Assembly (NCBI GenBank): GCA_964612185.1
Contig: CAZTCR010000012.1
Coordinates: 1 to 64,000 of the forward strand
Reading direction: 5' to 3'
DNA from: UBA1447 sp964612185
Lineage (GTDB): Bacteria; Bacillota; Clostridia; Oscillospirales; Acutalibacteraceae
Length of the DNA stretch: 64,000 nt
Shown here: positions 25,280 through 34,623 of the stretch, piece after piece
Position numbering within the stretch: the first letter of the stretch is position 1
How the letters are laid out: each line of letters starts with the position of its first letter
Position numbers and translations under genes: made by a program
Notes under the pieces: model-generated
Databases searched by the model: none
What the model was told of the DNA's origin: nothing
The model's input: the letters and a program-made list of their open reading frames with translations, nothing else

Positions 25280-25942
25280 TTATTGATTTTTTGCCCGGTC
25301 AACATTTTTTAAAAAACTTTTTCTGTGAACCGGCGACACACCGTGGGTCGCGAGCATTTCATAATGGCGTTTGGTGCCGTAACCTTTATGCTTTTTAAAA
25401 TCATATTGCGGGTATTGTTGGTCGAGTTTGAGCATATAACGGTCTCTGCTGACTTTTGCCAGGATTGACGCGGCGGCAATGGATACACTTAGCGCGTCAC
25501 CTTGAATCACGGTGCGAACGGGGATAAAAAGCCGCGGTGTTTGGTTGCCGTCTATCAGGGCATAATCGGGTTTAACCGGCAGCCCTTCCACAGCCCGCCG
25601 CATGGCGAGAAAGGTCGCTTGCAGAATATTTATTTCATCGATTTCCGCTTCCGACGCCGAGGCCACACAGCAGGCCAGCGCCTTTTCCGCTATAATATCA
25701 AAAAGAGCATTCCGTTTGTTTTCAGAAAGCTTCTTTGAATCGTTTATTCCGTCAATTTCACACCCCGCCGGCAGAATGACCGCGGCGGCAAAAACAGGCC
25801 CCGCAAGCGGTCCCCTGCCTGCTTCATCCACACCGCACACGAAGGTAAATCCCTTCGCCCGGGCTTCGTTCTCGTAAAGATGCCAATCCATAAAAAGAGT
25901 ATCCTTTTTCTGTGAATACGATTCAAAATCTAAACGCTTCAC
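25280..25942 (-). CDS. rnhB: Ribonuclease HII
   Basis: RNase HII removes ribonucleotides from RNA:DNA hybrids. The catalytic DE pair is in GVDEAGRGPLAGPV, a further aspartate in ALIDGN and the last in SILAKVSRDRYM. The 220-residue reading begins with a GTG that overlaps the rbgA stop (TAGTG). About 25 residues precede the core domain; an internal ATG at residue 18 is an alternative start. Confidence 0.95.
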   Translation of the reverse strand: MKRLDFESYSQKKDTLFMDWHLYENEARAKGFTFVCGVDEAGRGPLAGPVFAAAVILPAGCEIDGINDSKKLSENKRNALFDIIAEKALACCVASASEAEIDEINILQATFLAMRRAVEGLPVKPDYALIDGNQTPRLFIPVRTVIQGDALSVSIAAASILAKVSRDRYMLKLDQQYPQYDFKKHKGYGTKRHYEMLATHGVSPVHRKSFLKNVDRAKNQ

Positions 25943-26805
25943 TATACCTGTTCCAGCGTGATTCTGCCGAGTTTGCCGCCGCGGTATTCATCAAGGAGCA
26001 TTACGGCAGCCCTTTCCGAATCTGCTTCCCCGCCGCTGATGAGCATACCGCGCCGCACAGCGAGCATTTCTAAAAGCGCGTGGTCTTCAATCGTTTCTAT
26101 GTCTTTCAATCCATATCGTTCAAAAAGCCTGCCCGGATATGAGACTTTCAGCAGCGCAAGCAGTCGCTGCGCAATCACTTCGATGTCCATAATCTCATCT
26201 TTTACCGAGCCGGTAAACGCGAGTTTGTCGCCCACTTTCGCATCCTCAAACTTCGGCCATAGTACACCGGGTGTGTCCAGCAACTGGATACCGCCCCCGA
26301 TATCAAACCATTGATTTTGGCGGGTAACGCCGGGTTTGTCCGCTGCCTTTGCTTTATTTTTGCCGGCCATTTTATTGATAAAGGTGGACTTGCCCGTGTT
26401 TGGTATGCCAACGACCATCACGCGGATGGATCTGCCGGTCATCCCTTTTTCATGATTCGATTTGATTTTGTCTTTGAGTATATCGCTGATAACGGGTCTG
26501 AATTCGCTGAGGCCTTTGCCCGTTCTGCAGTCCACCGCGATTGCGCGGATGCCCTTCGCGGCATAGTGTTTAATCCAACTGCGCGTGGTGGTCTCATCCG
26601 CCAAATCGCATTTGTTGAGCAATATGATTCGCGGCTTTTCGCCGATAAGCTTTGAAACTTCCGGATTGCGGCTGCTTTCCGGTATACGCGCGTCAAGTAT
26701 TTCCGCAACGGCGTCGACAAGCGGCAGGCTCTCTTTAATCAGCCTTCTGGTTTTTGCCATGTGGCCGGGGAACCATTGCACATTCTGTTTTTGGTAGTCA
26801 CCCAT
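25942..26805 (-). CDS. rbgA: Ribosome biogenesis GTPase RbgA (YlqF)
   Basis: RbgA drives a late step of 50S assembly. The GTPase motifs are circularly permuted: G4 NKCDLAD comes first, then G1 GIPNTGKS, then G3 DTPGVLWP. The N terminus NVQWFPGHMAK is the family signature. The ATG at 26805 has GGAG upstream; the 21 residues before it are not family-like. Protein length 287. Confidence 0.97.
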   Translation of the reverse strand: MGDYQKQNVQWFPGHMAKTRRLIKESLPLVDAVAEILDARIPESSRNPEVSKLIGEKPRIILLNKCDLADETTTRSWIKHYAAKGIRAIAVDCRTGKGLSEFRPVISDILKDKIKSNHEKGMTGRSIRVMVVGIPNTGKSTFINKMAGKNKAKAADKPGVTRQNQWFDIGGGIQLLDTPGVLWPKFEDAKVGDKLAFTGSVKDEIMDIEVIAQRLLALLKVSYPGRLFERYGLKDIETIEDHALLEMLAVRRGMLISGGEADSERAAVMLLDEYRGGKLGRITLEQV

Positions 26806-26833
26806 TTTTTCTCCATCATCTGTGCGGCAGCCG

Positions 26834-27400
26834 TTAGCGAACCCACCAGTTGCCCTTCGGATATACACGGCCGATTACTTTGCCAAGTATATAATCTTCA
26901 TCCACAAAGTTATCGTCGTTCAAACCCATCTGTTTCCAGCGGCTGTCGGTTGAGTTGTTGCGGTTATCGCCCATCACAAAAACCTTGCCTTCGGGCACCG
27001 TTAACGGGAAATCAACATCGCCCTTTTTGGTTGTCGGGTTGTTTAGATAAGGCTCGTTTAACATCTTACCATCCACATAAACCAATCCTTTCAGAAAGTC
27101 AATGTCCACCGTTTGCCCGGGCAGCGCGATAATCCGTTTGACAATCGGCTCGTGGAAGGGATTCGGCTGAGTAATGATAATAATGTTCCCTTGCTCCGGG
27201 TTTTTCACATAGGCGGAAACAATCAGTTTGTCGCCGTCGTGCAGGGTGGGTATCATCGACGGACCGATAACCCCGGCTACCCGGAAAAAGAAGGTAAAAA
27301 CCAACATGATAATGATGACTGCGGCATAGATAATGGATGCCGTGTCATACACAAACTGGACAATTTTACTCTTGATATTCAATAGGGACATATCGCTCAC
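26834..27400 (-). CDS. lepB: Signal peptidase I (first of two)
   Basis: This 188-residue membrane protease removes signal peptides. One N-terminal membrane helix (about 20-40) is followed by the catalytic serine S48 in GPSMIPTL and lysine K88 in VKRIIALPGQ, then GDNRNNSTDSR. It lies 28 bases after a second signal peptidase gene in the same direction, so the two arose by duplication and are co-expressed. Confidence 0.95.
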   Translation of the reverse strand: MSDMSLLNIKSKIVQFVYDTASIIYAAVIIIMLVFTFFFRVAGVIGPSMIPTLHDGDKLIVSAYVKNPEQGNIIIITQPNPFHEPIVKRIIALPGQTVDIDFLKGLVYVDGKMLNEPYLNNPTTKKGDVDFPLTVPEGKVFVMGDNRNNSTDSRWKQMGLNDDNFVDEDYILGKVIGRVYPKGNWWVR

Positions 27401-27428
27401 TTCAATTCATTATTATTGTGCCCGGAGC

Positions 27429-28040
27429 TCACACGGTGATGCTAAAACGCGAGTAATCGATTTTGAACTTGTTCACCGGATACAGCCTGAACCGGGTGGT
27501 TCCGAGTATGTACCGCTCATCAATCAGACCGATGCCGGTCGCCCTGCTATCTTTCGAGTTATTGCGGTTGTCCCCCATGACAAAAACAAACCCCGCCGGA
27601 ATCGTTTTGGGGAAATCAACATCAAACTTCCTCTCGGTTGGTTCGCTGATATAGGGTTCCTCAATGACGGTTCCGTTTACGATAACCTCGTGGCTGATAA
27701 AGTTAATATCAATGGTGTCCCCGCCCACAGCAATGATGCGTTTAATCAGGGGCTCGTGTACCTCGTTGGGCTGCGTGACCACCACAATATCTCCCCTGCG
27801 GGGCTGGAAATTGATGCCGGAAATCGCTACCCAGTCACCGTCATTCAGGGTAGGTACCATGGATGTCCCGTCAACCCCGACAGGCCTGAATAAAAAAGTG
27901 AACAGGATAAATATCACGATAATAGCGCCCACAACCGAATCAATCCACTCATAAAAAAGCATCCAGGGCTTTGCGCCAGGCGGTTCGGCAGCGGCGGCCG
28001 GTTTCGCAAACACAATCCAGTATTCCTTGACTTTTCGCAC
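27429..28040 (-). CDS. lepB: Signal peptidase I (second of two)
   Basis: The paralogue of the neighbouring gene, with GTSMVPTL for the serine, IKRIIAVGGD for the lysine, and GDNRNNSKDSR. It has a longer cytoplasmic N terminus before its membrane helix and a C-terminal extension KFKIDYSRFS. I prefer the GTG at 28040, with AGAAGG upstream; a TTG at 28064 would add eight residues. The two enzymes differ most around the substrate-binding loop (NEPYLNN against EEPYISE), which may alter specificity. Confidence 0.93.
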   Translation of the reverse strand: MRKVKEYWIVFAKPAAAAEPPGAKPWMLFYEWIDSVVGAIIVIFILFTFLFRPVGVDGTSMVPTLNDGDWVAISGINFQPRRGDIVVVTQPNEVHEPLIKRIIAVGGDTIDINFISHEVIVNGTVIEEPYISEPTERKFDVDFPKTIPAGFVFVMGDNRNNSKDSRATGIGLIDERYILGTTRFRLYPVNKFKIDYSRFSITV

Positions 28041-28089
28041 TTTCTCGCCTTCTTTGCAATCCAAACATCTATCCGATATTAAATACTCA

Positions 28090-28115
28090 AAAGGGCAGAC
28101 CAGCGTCTGCCCTTT
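28090..28115 (-). terminator. Terminator or attenuator after rplS
   Basis: An 11-bp perfect stem (28090-28100 with 28105-28115) and a 4-base loop are followed on the minus strand by TGAGTATTTA, a weak T-run. Partial read-through into the signal peptidase genes is likely because no other promoter is seen for them. Confidence 0.6.
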
Positions 28116-28150
28116 AAGGTTATTGTTAAAAACAGTATTGTTGCGCGTTC

Positions 28151-28495
28151 TTAACGCAGTTTTTGCTTAACCTTGGCAGATTTGCCGACTCTGTCGCGCA
28201 GGTAGTAAAGCTTGGCTCTGCGGACCTTGCCCGCCCGGACATGCTCCACCCTGACAACATTCGGGGAGTGCAGCGGGAACACACGCTCAACACCGACACC
28301 GTACGAAACGCGTCTGACCGTAAAGGTTTCGGAAACGCCGGAGCCGTTGCGGGCAATGATTGTGCCTTCAAAAGCCTGGACTCTTTCCCGCTCGCCTTCA
28401 CGGATTTTAACATGCACCTTAACGGTGTTGCCGATGGTAATGACGGGTACTTCTGTTTTGAGTTGATCTTGCGCGATTGATTTGAGTGCATCCAT
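28151..28495 (-). CDS. rplS: 50S ribosomal protein L19
   Basis: The 114-residue L19 starts MDALKSIAQDQ and ends in the usual basic tail KVKQKLR. The ATG at 28495 has GGAGG upstream; ten more residues in frame are leader sequence. It is the first gene after a strong promoter and a structured leader, ahead of lepB, lepB, rbgA, rnhB, yraN. Confidence 0.97.
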   Translation of the reverse strand: MDALKSIAQDQLKTEVPVITIGNTVKVHVKIREGERERVQAFEGTIIARNGSGVSETFTVRRVSYGVGVERVFPLHSPNVVRVEHVRAGKVRRAKLYYLRDRVGKSAKVKQKLR

Positions 28496-28605
28496 TGATA
28501 TTTTTCCTCCGATTTTTTCAGACATTCATGCGGAGCACCGCAGAGGACTGTCAGCTTTAATGTTTTGGCATTAAACCCCATCTTACATTGATGGAAACAA
28601 ATGCT
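28496..28605 (-). ncRNA. Putative L19 leader RNA
   Basis: About 110 bases separate the rplS start from its transcription start. On the minus strand TTTAATG and CATTAAA form a perfect hairpin around CCAAAA, and a second stem CTGCGG...CCGCA follows. Autogenous L19 leaders occur in Firmicutes. I infer this from position and folding only. Confidence 0.45.
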
Positions 28606-28610
28606 CGGAT

Positions 28611-28639
28611 ATAGTATCACAATAAACGGTTGGTTTCAA
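28611..28639 (-). promoter_or_regulatory. Promoter of rplS
   Basis: TTGAAA (28634-28639) and TACTAT (28611-28616) on the minus strand are 17 bases apart, with TGTGA just before the -10. Confidence 0.75.
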
Positions 28640-28687
28640 GCATTTTATTAAAATAATTAAGGTTTTACCGGTTTTAAAGCAAATAGT

Positions 28688-29362
28688 TTACCGAAATGGT
28701 TCAAAATCTGTTTTCAGCAACCCTTTCCGGATGATACGCGCATAAGCAATTTCGATTCGTATTTCTTTTTCAAAGCATTCAAGCAGCAAAGCCGGGTTTA
28801 GGTTCCTTGTGTTGCCGGCCGAAAGAACCGTTTGGATGGTTACGCGGTTTTCACTGCTTTGAGCCTCAAAGCGGAAAATGAAATCGTTAAGCTGTATTTC
28901 TTTTACAATCCGGCCTTTGCCCTTTTTGGCGGTTTTTTGGGCCGTTAGCCCGCCTTGCGCAACAAGTGTTTCTGCTTGTTGGCGGAAAGCAGCCGCATCA
29001 ACGGCCGTTTCAAAATCCAGCTCAAGCTCATACAGCGCATAACAAATTTCTTTGGCGTCGTCGGCAACCGGTTTGACATCCGTTACTCGGATACCCACCG
29101 GCATCACTTTCGCAAGCGCGTCTTTAATTTCTTCATCGCTGATCTCGCCTTCAATACGCATGTCCATCGGTTCCGCTTCGCTTTCCAGCCCCAGGGACAG
29201 CGGCAGGGCGAAAGTAATGTACGGATGCGGATTAAATCCTTCGGTGTACCAGACAGGGATACGCGCTCTGCTGACGGCGCGCAGCATACACCGGTTCAGG
29301 TCCAAGTGGGAGATGTATTTGGCACCGCCCGTTTTGGCGAACCATACCCTAACCGCGCGCAT
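28688..29362 (-). CDS. DUF2344 (TIGR03936) radical-SAM-linked protein
   Basis: The 224-residue protein starts MRAVRVWFAKTGGAKYISHLDL and contains PVWYTEGFNPHP, both diagnostic of the DUF2344/TIGR03936 family. The family is nearly always next to a TIGR03960 radical SAM gene, as here, where it begins 14 bases inside that gene's end. The pair often lies by rplU in other Firmicutes, but here it is 22 kb away. Biochemical function is unknown. The ATG at 29362 has GGAGG upstream. Confidence 0.9.
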   Translation of the reverse strand: MRAVRVWFAKTGGAKYISHLDLNRCMLRAVSRARIPVWYTEGFNPHPYITFALPLSLGLESEAEPMDMRIEGEISDEEIKDALAKVMPVGIRVTDVKPVADDAKEICYALYELELDFETAVDAAAFRQQAETLVAQGGLTAQKTAKKGKGRIVKEIQLNDFIFRFEAQSSENRVTIQTVLSAGNTRNLNPALLLECFEKEIRIEIAYARIIRKGLLKTDFEPFR

Positions 29363-31199
29363 GGCAAACACCTCCGTTCAGGTCGTTAACCCCGCAGCCG
29401 GCGCACTGTTCCCGGCAATGGGGTGTTGTTGTATGTGCGTATGCTTTTTTGCATTCGTTTATCAAAAAGTTTTTGCCGATACCATAATCAAGATGGTCCC
29501 AAGGCAGGATTTCATCAAATTCACGGTGCCGGTTCGCGTAAAACTCAGCCGAAATTCCGCATGCCTGAAAAGCCGCTGTCCAAAGGTCAAAACGAAACTG
29601 ATCATCCCAGCCGTCAAAACGGCAGCCCTTGCGCCAGGCTAATTCAATCACCTGCGCCAGCCGTCTGTCTCCTCTTGCGAAAACACCTTCCAGGAAGCTT
29701 GTTTCGGGGTTGTGGAAGCTGATGTTGATTTTCCTGGTTTTTATCCGTTCCTTCAGGTGGTTTTGTTTTTCCCGCAGCTGCGCCGGCGTGCTTTGCGCTT
29801 CCCATTGAAACGGAGTGAACGGTTTGGGGACAAAACCGGCCGCGCTCACGGCAACAGCTACGCCTTTGCCCTTCGGCTTATCCGGATTCCGGTAATATTC
29901 GTCGACAACCTTCTGCGCGAGTTCGGCGATACCGTCCAGGTCTTCCGTTGTTTCCGTGGGCAGACCGAGCATAAAATAGAGTTTTACAGCCGTCCAACCG
30001 CCTTCATACGCCTTGCGCGCGGCTTCAAGCATCTCGGCTTCTGTAATATTTTTGTTGATGGCGTCCCGCAGGCGCTGCGTGCCCGCCTCCGGCGCGAAAG
30101 TAAGTCCGCTGCGGCGCACCGCTATGAGCTGCTCGCCGAGTTCTTGGGAAAAATTGTCCACCCGCAGGGAGGGCAGCGAAATATTCACCTTGTCCCGCAC
30201 TGTCCACTCGAGTAATTCCGGCAGCAACTGCCCGATACCGGTATAGTCGCTTGTGCTCAGTGAGCAAAGTGATATTTCATCATACCCGGTGCTTTCACAA
30301 AGCGTCTTGCATTGTGCGTTGACCGTTGCGGGGGACTTTTCGCGGATTGGCCGGTATAAGAAACCCGCCTGGCAAAAGCGGCAGCCGCGTATACAGCCGC
30401 GGAAAATCTCGACCGTTACCCGGTCGTGAACCACTTCAAGAAACGGGACAACAAATTTGTCCGGTGCGAACATGCTGTTTAAATCGCTGACGATCCGTTT
30501 TTGCACTTGAGCAGGCACACCGGGCAGTGGCGAGACGCAGGCAACCGTACCGTCCTTTTTATAATCGACCGTAAAAAGCGAAGGCACATACACGCCCTTA
30601 ATTTTTGACGCGGCAAGGAGGAACTCCGCTTTGGTTGAGCCTTTGCGTTTGTGCGCTTTGAGCAAATCAATAAGCTCCCCGGTAACTTCTTCGCCTTCGC
30701 CCGGCAGGAACAAGTCAAAAAACGCCGCCACCGGTTCCGGGTTGCAGGCGCACGGGCCTCCGCCGATAACAACGGGCAGCAGACCTGTTCTGTCAACCGC
30801 TTTGACGGGTAGCCCGGCTAAATCGAGCATGTTGAGCACATTGGTGTAACTCAGCTCATACTGCAGCGTAAAGCCGATCAAGTCAAAATCCCGCACCGGG
30901 TCGCCGCTTTCGAGCGCAAAAAGAGGCAGGCTTTCGCGGCGCATGAGTTGTTCCATATCCGTCCACGGCGCGAACACGCGCTCGCACCAGGTGTCCGCCC
31001 TGGCGTTGGCAAGTGAATAAAGGATTTTCATCCCGAGGTGCGACATGCCGATTTCGTAGGTGTCCGGAAAACAAAACGCATAGCGGATGTCTACGGCGTC
31101 TTTTTCTTTGACAATGCTGTTGAGTTCTCCGCCCGAATACCGCCCCGGTTTTTGAACCGACTGCAAAATTTTTTCAAGTTTTTTTGAAAGCATATTCAT
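29349..31199 (-). CDS. TIGR03960-family B12-binding-like radical SAM protein
   Basis: The 616-residue protein has an N-terminal cobalamin-binding-like region (CFPDTYEIGMSHLG), then the radical SAM cluster motif RGCIRGCRFCQAG (CxxxCxxC), and a C-terminal cysteine cluster CREQCAGCG that may hold a second metal site. It is predicted to modify an unknown substrate together with the DUF2344 protein encoded next. A second ATG two codons in (31193) fits the AGGGG ribosome binding site better. Confidence 0.9.
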   Translation of the reverse strand: MNMLSKKLEKILQSVQKPGRYSGGELNSIVKEKDAVDIRYAFCFPDTYEIGMSHLGMKILYSLANARADTWCERVFAPWTDMEQLMRRESLPLFALESGDPVRDFDLIGFTLQYELSYTNVLNMLDLAGLPVKAVDRTGLLPVVIGGGPCACNPEPVAAFFDLFLPGEGEEVTGELIDLLKAHKRKGSTKAEFLLAASKIKGVYVPSLFTVDYKKDGTVACVSPLPGVPAQVQKRIVSDLNSMFAPDKFVVPFLEVVHDRVTVEIFRGCIRGCRFCQAGFLYRPIREKSPATVNAQCKTLCESTGYDEISLCSLSTSDYTGIGQLLPELLEWTVRDKVNISLPSLRVDNFSQELGEQLIAVRRSGLTFAPEAGTQRLRDAINKNITEAEMLEAARKAYEGGWTAVKLYFMLGLPTETTEDLDGIAELAQKVVDEYYRNPDKPKGKGVAVAVSAAGFVPKPFTPFQWEAQSTPAQLREKQNHLKERIKTRKINISFHNPETSFLEGVFARGDRRLAQVIELAWRKGCRFDGWDDQFRFDLWTAAFQACGISAEFYANRHREFDEILPWDHLDYGIGKNFLINECKKAYAHTTTPHCREQCAGCGVNDLNGGVCHARG

Positions 31200-31245
31200 C
31201 CCCTGCCAAAAGCCTTCTGTTTCATTATGTCCAGCCGTTCTTGTT

Positions 31246-31282
31246 TAAAAAAGCCTGCCAAAAGTGTTGCTCTTGGCAGGCT
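31246..31282 (-). terminator. Terminator of metK
   Basis: A stem with arms AGCCTGCCAA and TTGGCAGGCT (31252-31261 and 31273-31282) is followed on the minus strand by a run of six T. Strong intrinsic terminator. Confidence 0.9.
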
Positions 31283-31313
31283 CTGTTTTGCTTGAATTTT
31301 AGCTTGGCATGCC

Positions 31314-32468
<1,155 letters not shown>

Positions 32469-32485
32469 AGTCTTCTCCTTTTCCC

Positions 32486-32636
32486 AAAAAAAATAACGCT
32501 CACAGGTTCAACCGCGGGCGTTTATAACACCTTATCTTTCGGTTTATACCGCAGGATTTGGCACCTTGTAAAGGTGTTAAGCTTTACTGGTTGCCGGGCT
32601 TCGTAGGGCCTGTACCCTCAGCCGCTCTTAATAAGG
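32486..32636 (-). promoter_or_regulatory. SAM-I (S-box) riboswitch with terminator, upstream of metK
   Basis: Read on the minus strand, the aptamer (about 32526-32636) has the S-box blocks in order: TTATTAAGAG, GGCTGAGGG, GGCCCTACGAAGCCCGGCAA, GGTGCCAAATCC and GATAAGG, which closes P1. The expression platform (32486-32522) is a hairpin with arms AACGC and GCGTT followed by a run of eight T. SAM binding should free the terminator and stop metK. Confidence 0.96.
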
Positions 32637-32657
32637 AAATATTCAATTTGCAAGATT

Positions 32658-32686
32658 ATTTTAACTCTTTGCGGTACGATTGTCAA
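32658..32686 (-). promoter_or_regulatory. Promoter of the SAM riboswitch-metK unit
   Basis: TTGACA (32681-32686) and TAAAAT (32658-32663) are 17 bases apart on the minus strand, 22 bases upstream of the S-box aptamer. Confidence 0.85.
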
Positions 32687-32713
32687 GCTTAATAATGAAT
32701 GTTAAAAAACTAT

Positions 32714-33304
32714 TCATTTCTTCAGTGCGCAACTCTGCGGCTGCAGCAAATCGAGCCGGACAAGTATCCCTTTCAGCGGGAAAAAGACCAGAGCGGTAAT
32801 CAGGGAATTCAGCCCTGATTTAAGCAGGTTAAACGGGATGATAACCGGCAGCAGCATCCCTTTTACAGCATTATACGGTACGCCAAAGAACCGAACCGTA
32901 AAAAACAAATTCAACGGTATCATCAGCGCTGTCATGGCCAGCGAACCAATTATTAAGCCGATGATAAGCGACCAAACGGTTTTCCACTTCCTGTAAAAAA
33001 GACCGGCGACAACCACCAAAGCGCCGGACGCGCAAAAATGCATCACAATACCGACCCAGCCGCTGGCAGCGCTGATGGTAACGCCTTGCAGCAGGCTTAC
33101 CAGCAGGAGAATGATCAGGCCGGAACCGGGGCCGAAAAGGATCGTGCCGACGAGCACAGGAACATCCGCCATATCATACTGCAAATATGGCGCGGAGGGG
33201 AAAAATGATATCAATGGAATTACATACAGGGAGACAATCGAGATTGCAACGAGCATTGCCATCTGCGCCATTTTTAATATGTTGTATTTCAGATTCTTGT
33301 CCAT
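32714..33304 (-). CDS. ribU: Riboflavin ECF transporter S component RibU
   Basis: The 196-residue membrane protein has six hydrophobic segments and the RibU-typical stretch LQYDMADVPVLVGTILFGPG. RibU binds riboflavin and works with a shared EcfA1A2T energy module, which is not in this window. An FMN riboswitch directly upstream confirms the substrate class. AGGAG precedes the ATG. Confidence 0.95.
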   Translation of the reverse strand: MDKNLKYNILKMAQMAMLVAISIVSLYVIPLISFFPSAPYLQYDMADVPVLVGTILFGPGSGLIILLLVSLLQGVTISAASGWVGIVMHFCASGALVVVAGLFYRKWKTVWSLIIGLIIGSLAMTALMIPLNLFFTVRFFGVPYNAVKGMLLPVIIPFNLLKSGLNSLITALVFFPLKGILVRLDLLQPQSCALKK

Positions 33305-33315
33305 TTAAAATCTCC

Positions 33316-33353
33316 TAAAAACAAAATATCGCTCCGCGGTTATACGCGGGGCG
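33316..33353 (-). terminator. Expression-platform terminator of the FMN riboswitch
   Basis: On the minus strand CGCCCCGCG and CGCGGAGCG (33345-33353 with 33330-33338) pair around TATAAC and are followed by ATATTTTGTTTTT, 11 bases before the ribU ribosome binding site. Confidence 0.8.
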
Positions 33354-33373
33354 ACATACGCTTTTTATGCGCA

Positions 33374-33486
33374 AATCTCTTTCATCCGGACTATACCGTC
33401 GGCTCCGGAATTACACCGGATCAACCGCTTGCGCGGTTCGCGGGCTTTTATACCGCCGGTGGGGAATTAAACCCCGCCCCGAGTTG
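33374..33486 (-). promoter_or_regulatory. FMN riboswitch (RFN element)
   Basis: The minus strand shows the conserved RFN blocks in order: CGGGGCGGGGT, TTCCCCACCGGCGGTA, GCCCGCGA, GATCCGGTGTAATTCCGGAG, CCGACGGTATAGTCCGGATG and AAAGAGA. All six arms are present. FMN should promote the downstream terminator and switch off riboflavin uptake. Confidence 0.97.
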
Positions 33487-33494
33487 CTGCTTAT

Positions 33495-33523
33495 AATATA
33501 GACACTTGTCAGTAAATTGTCAA
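33495..33523 (-). promoter_or_regulatory. Promoter of the FMN riboswitch-ribU unit
   Basis: TTGACA (33518-33523) and TATATT (33495-33500) are 17 bases apart on the minus strand, 9 bases ahead of the aptamer. Confidence 0.85.
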
Positions 33524-33543
33524 GAGTAAAACCTCAAATATTA

Positions 33544-33572
33544 TTGTTTTATTTTTACTGCTATGTTATTAT
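33544..33572 (+). promoter_or_regulatory. Promoter of the plus-strand yhaM-like operon
   Basis: TTGTTT (33544-33549) and TATTAT (33567-33572) are 17 bases apart with an extended -10 TG one base before. It is divergent from the ribU promoter, 20 bases away. Confidence 0.55.
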
Positions 33573-33619
33573 TATTTCAATTACAGACAGCAGACAAAAT
33601 TTGAAATCGGGAGAACAGC

Positions 33620-34600
33620 ATGAATTTACAACCTATCAACAAAGCCGGCGGTGTGGAGGGCTTCTGCCTGATAAAATCGCTTGAAAAAAAAGTAACCGCC
33701 AAAGGCCTGCCCTACCTGGATTTGGTGTTGACTGATGCCAGCGGTGAAATGTCATCAAAATTCTGGGATTACAAAGAGGATTTGCACGCGAAATTCACCG
33801 CAGGGCAACTTGTTTGGGTACGCGGCACCATCAACGAATACAACGGCAGCGAACAGTTAAGAGTGGAACGAATCCGCCCGGTGGTTGAGTCCGACGGTGT
33901 CCGTATTGATGATTTTGTCCCCGGTACCGAATACGGCGGGGAAGAGATGCTTGCAGAAATCACGGCTGTTGTAAATGCCATCGGAGACGAAGAACTGCAA
34001 AAGCTCATTACCGCGATAATCGCGGAGTACAGAGAAAAGCTGCTCTATTGGCCGGCCGCCTTCAAGTTGCACCACGCGATGCGAGGCGGGCTGCTGTACC
34101 ATACGCTTTCCATCCTCCGCCTGGCGCAGGGGGTCTGCAAAGTGTATCCTTTTGTGGACGCCGATTTGTTATATGCGGGCGTCATCCTGCACGATCTTGC
34201 CAAGACCGGCGAATTCGAAGTGGCTGATACGGGCATCGCCTCCGGCTACACAACAGACGGCAGCCTGGTCGGGCATTTGGTGCGCGGTGCCATGGCCGTG
34301 GAACGCATCGGCACGCAGCTCGGCACACCCAAAGAACTGCTGATGCTGCTGGAGCATATGATCATATCCCACCACGGGGAGCCGGAGTTCGGCGCAGCGG
34401 TGCGCCCGATGTTTTTGGAAGCGGAAATATTAGCCCAGCTTGACCTGATGGATGCCCGGGTATATGCCATAGCGCAGGCTGTTGACGAAATAAAAAGCGG
34501 TGAATTTACCCTGCGCCAGTGGGCGCTGGACAACAGAAAGCTATATAACCCCGGCAGGATGAACGGGGAACCGAAAGCGGCACTTATCGATAATAAATAA
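33620..34600 (+). CDS. 3'-5' exoribonuclease YhaM-like (OB fold plus HD domain)
   Basis: The 326-residue protein begins with an OB-type nucleic-acid-binding domain (about 10-95; LTDASGEMSSKFWDY) and continues with an HD phosphohydrolase domain. There LHHAMRGGLLYHT, ILHDLAKTGE, HMIISHHGEPE and LDLMDARV supply the metal ligands. This is the YhaM layout of Firmicutes, a 3'-5' exonuclease acting on RNA and DNA. GGGAGA precedes the ATG. Confidence 0.88.
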   Translation: MNLQPINKAGGVEGFCLIKSLEKKVTAKGLPYLDLVLTDASGEMSSKFWDYKEDLHAKFTAGQLVWVRGTINEYNGSEQLRVERIRPVVESDGVRIDDFVPGTEYGGEEMLAEITAVVNAIGDEELQKLITAIIAEYREKLLYWPAAFKLHHAMRGGLLYHTLSILRLAQGVCKVYPFVDADLLYAGVILHDLAKTGEFEVADTGIASGYTTDGSLVGHLVRGAMAVERIGTQLGTPKELLMLLEHMIISHHGEPEFGAAVRPMFLEAEILAQLDLMDARVYAIAQAVDEIKSGEFTLRQWALDNRKLYNPGRMNGEPKAALIDNK

Positions 34601-34623
34601 ATAGAATCAGAGGAGGAGTTTGC

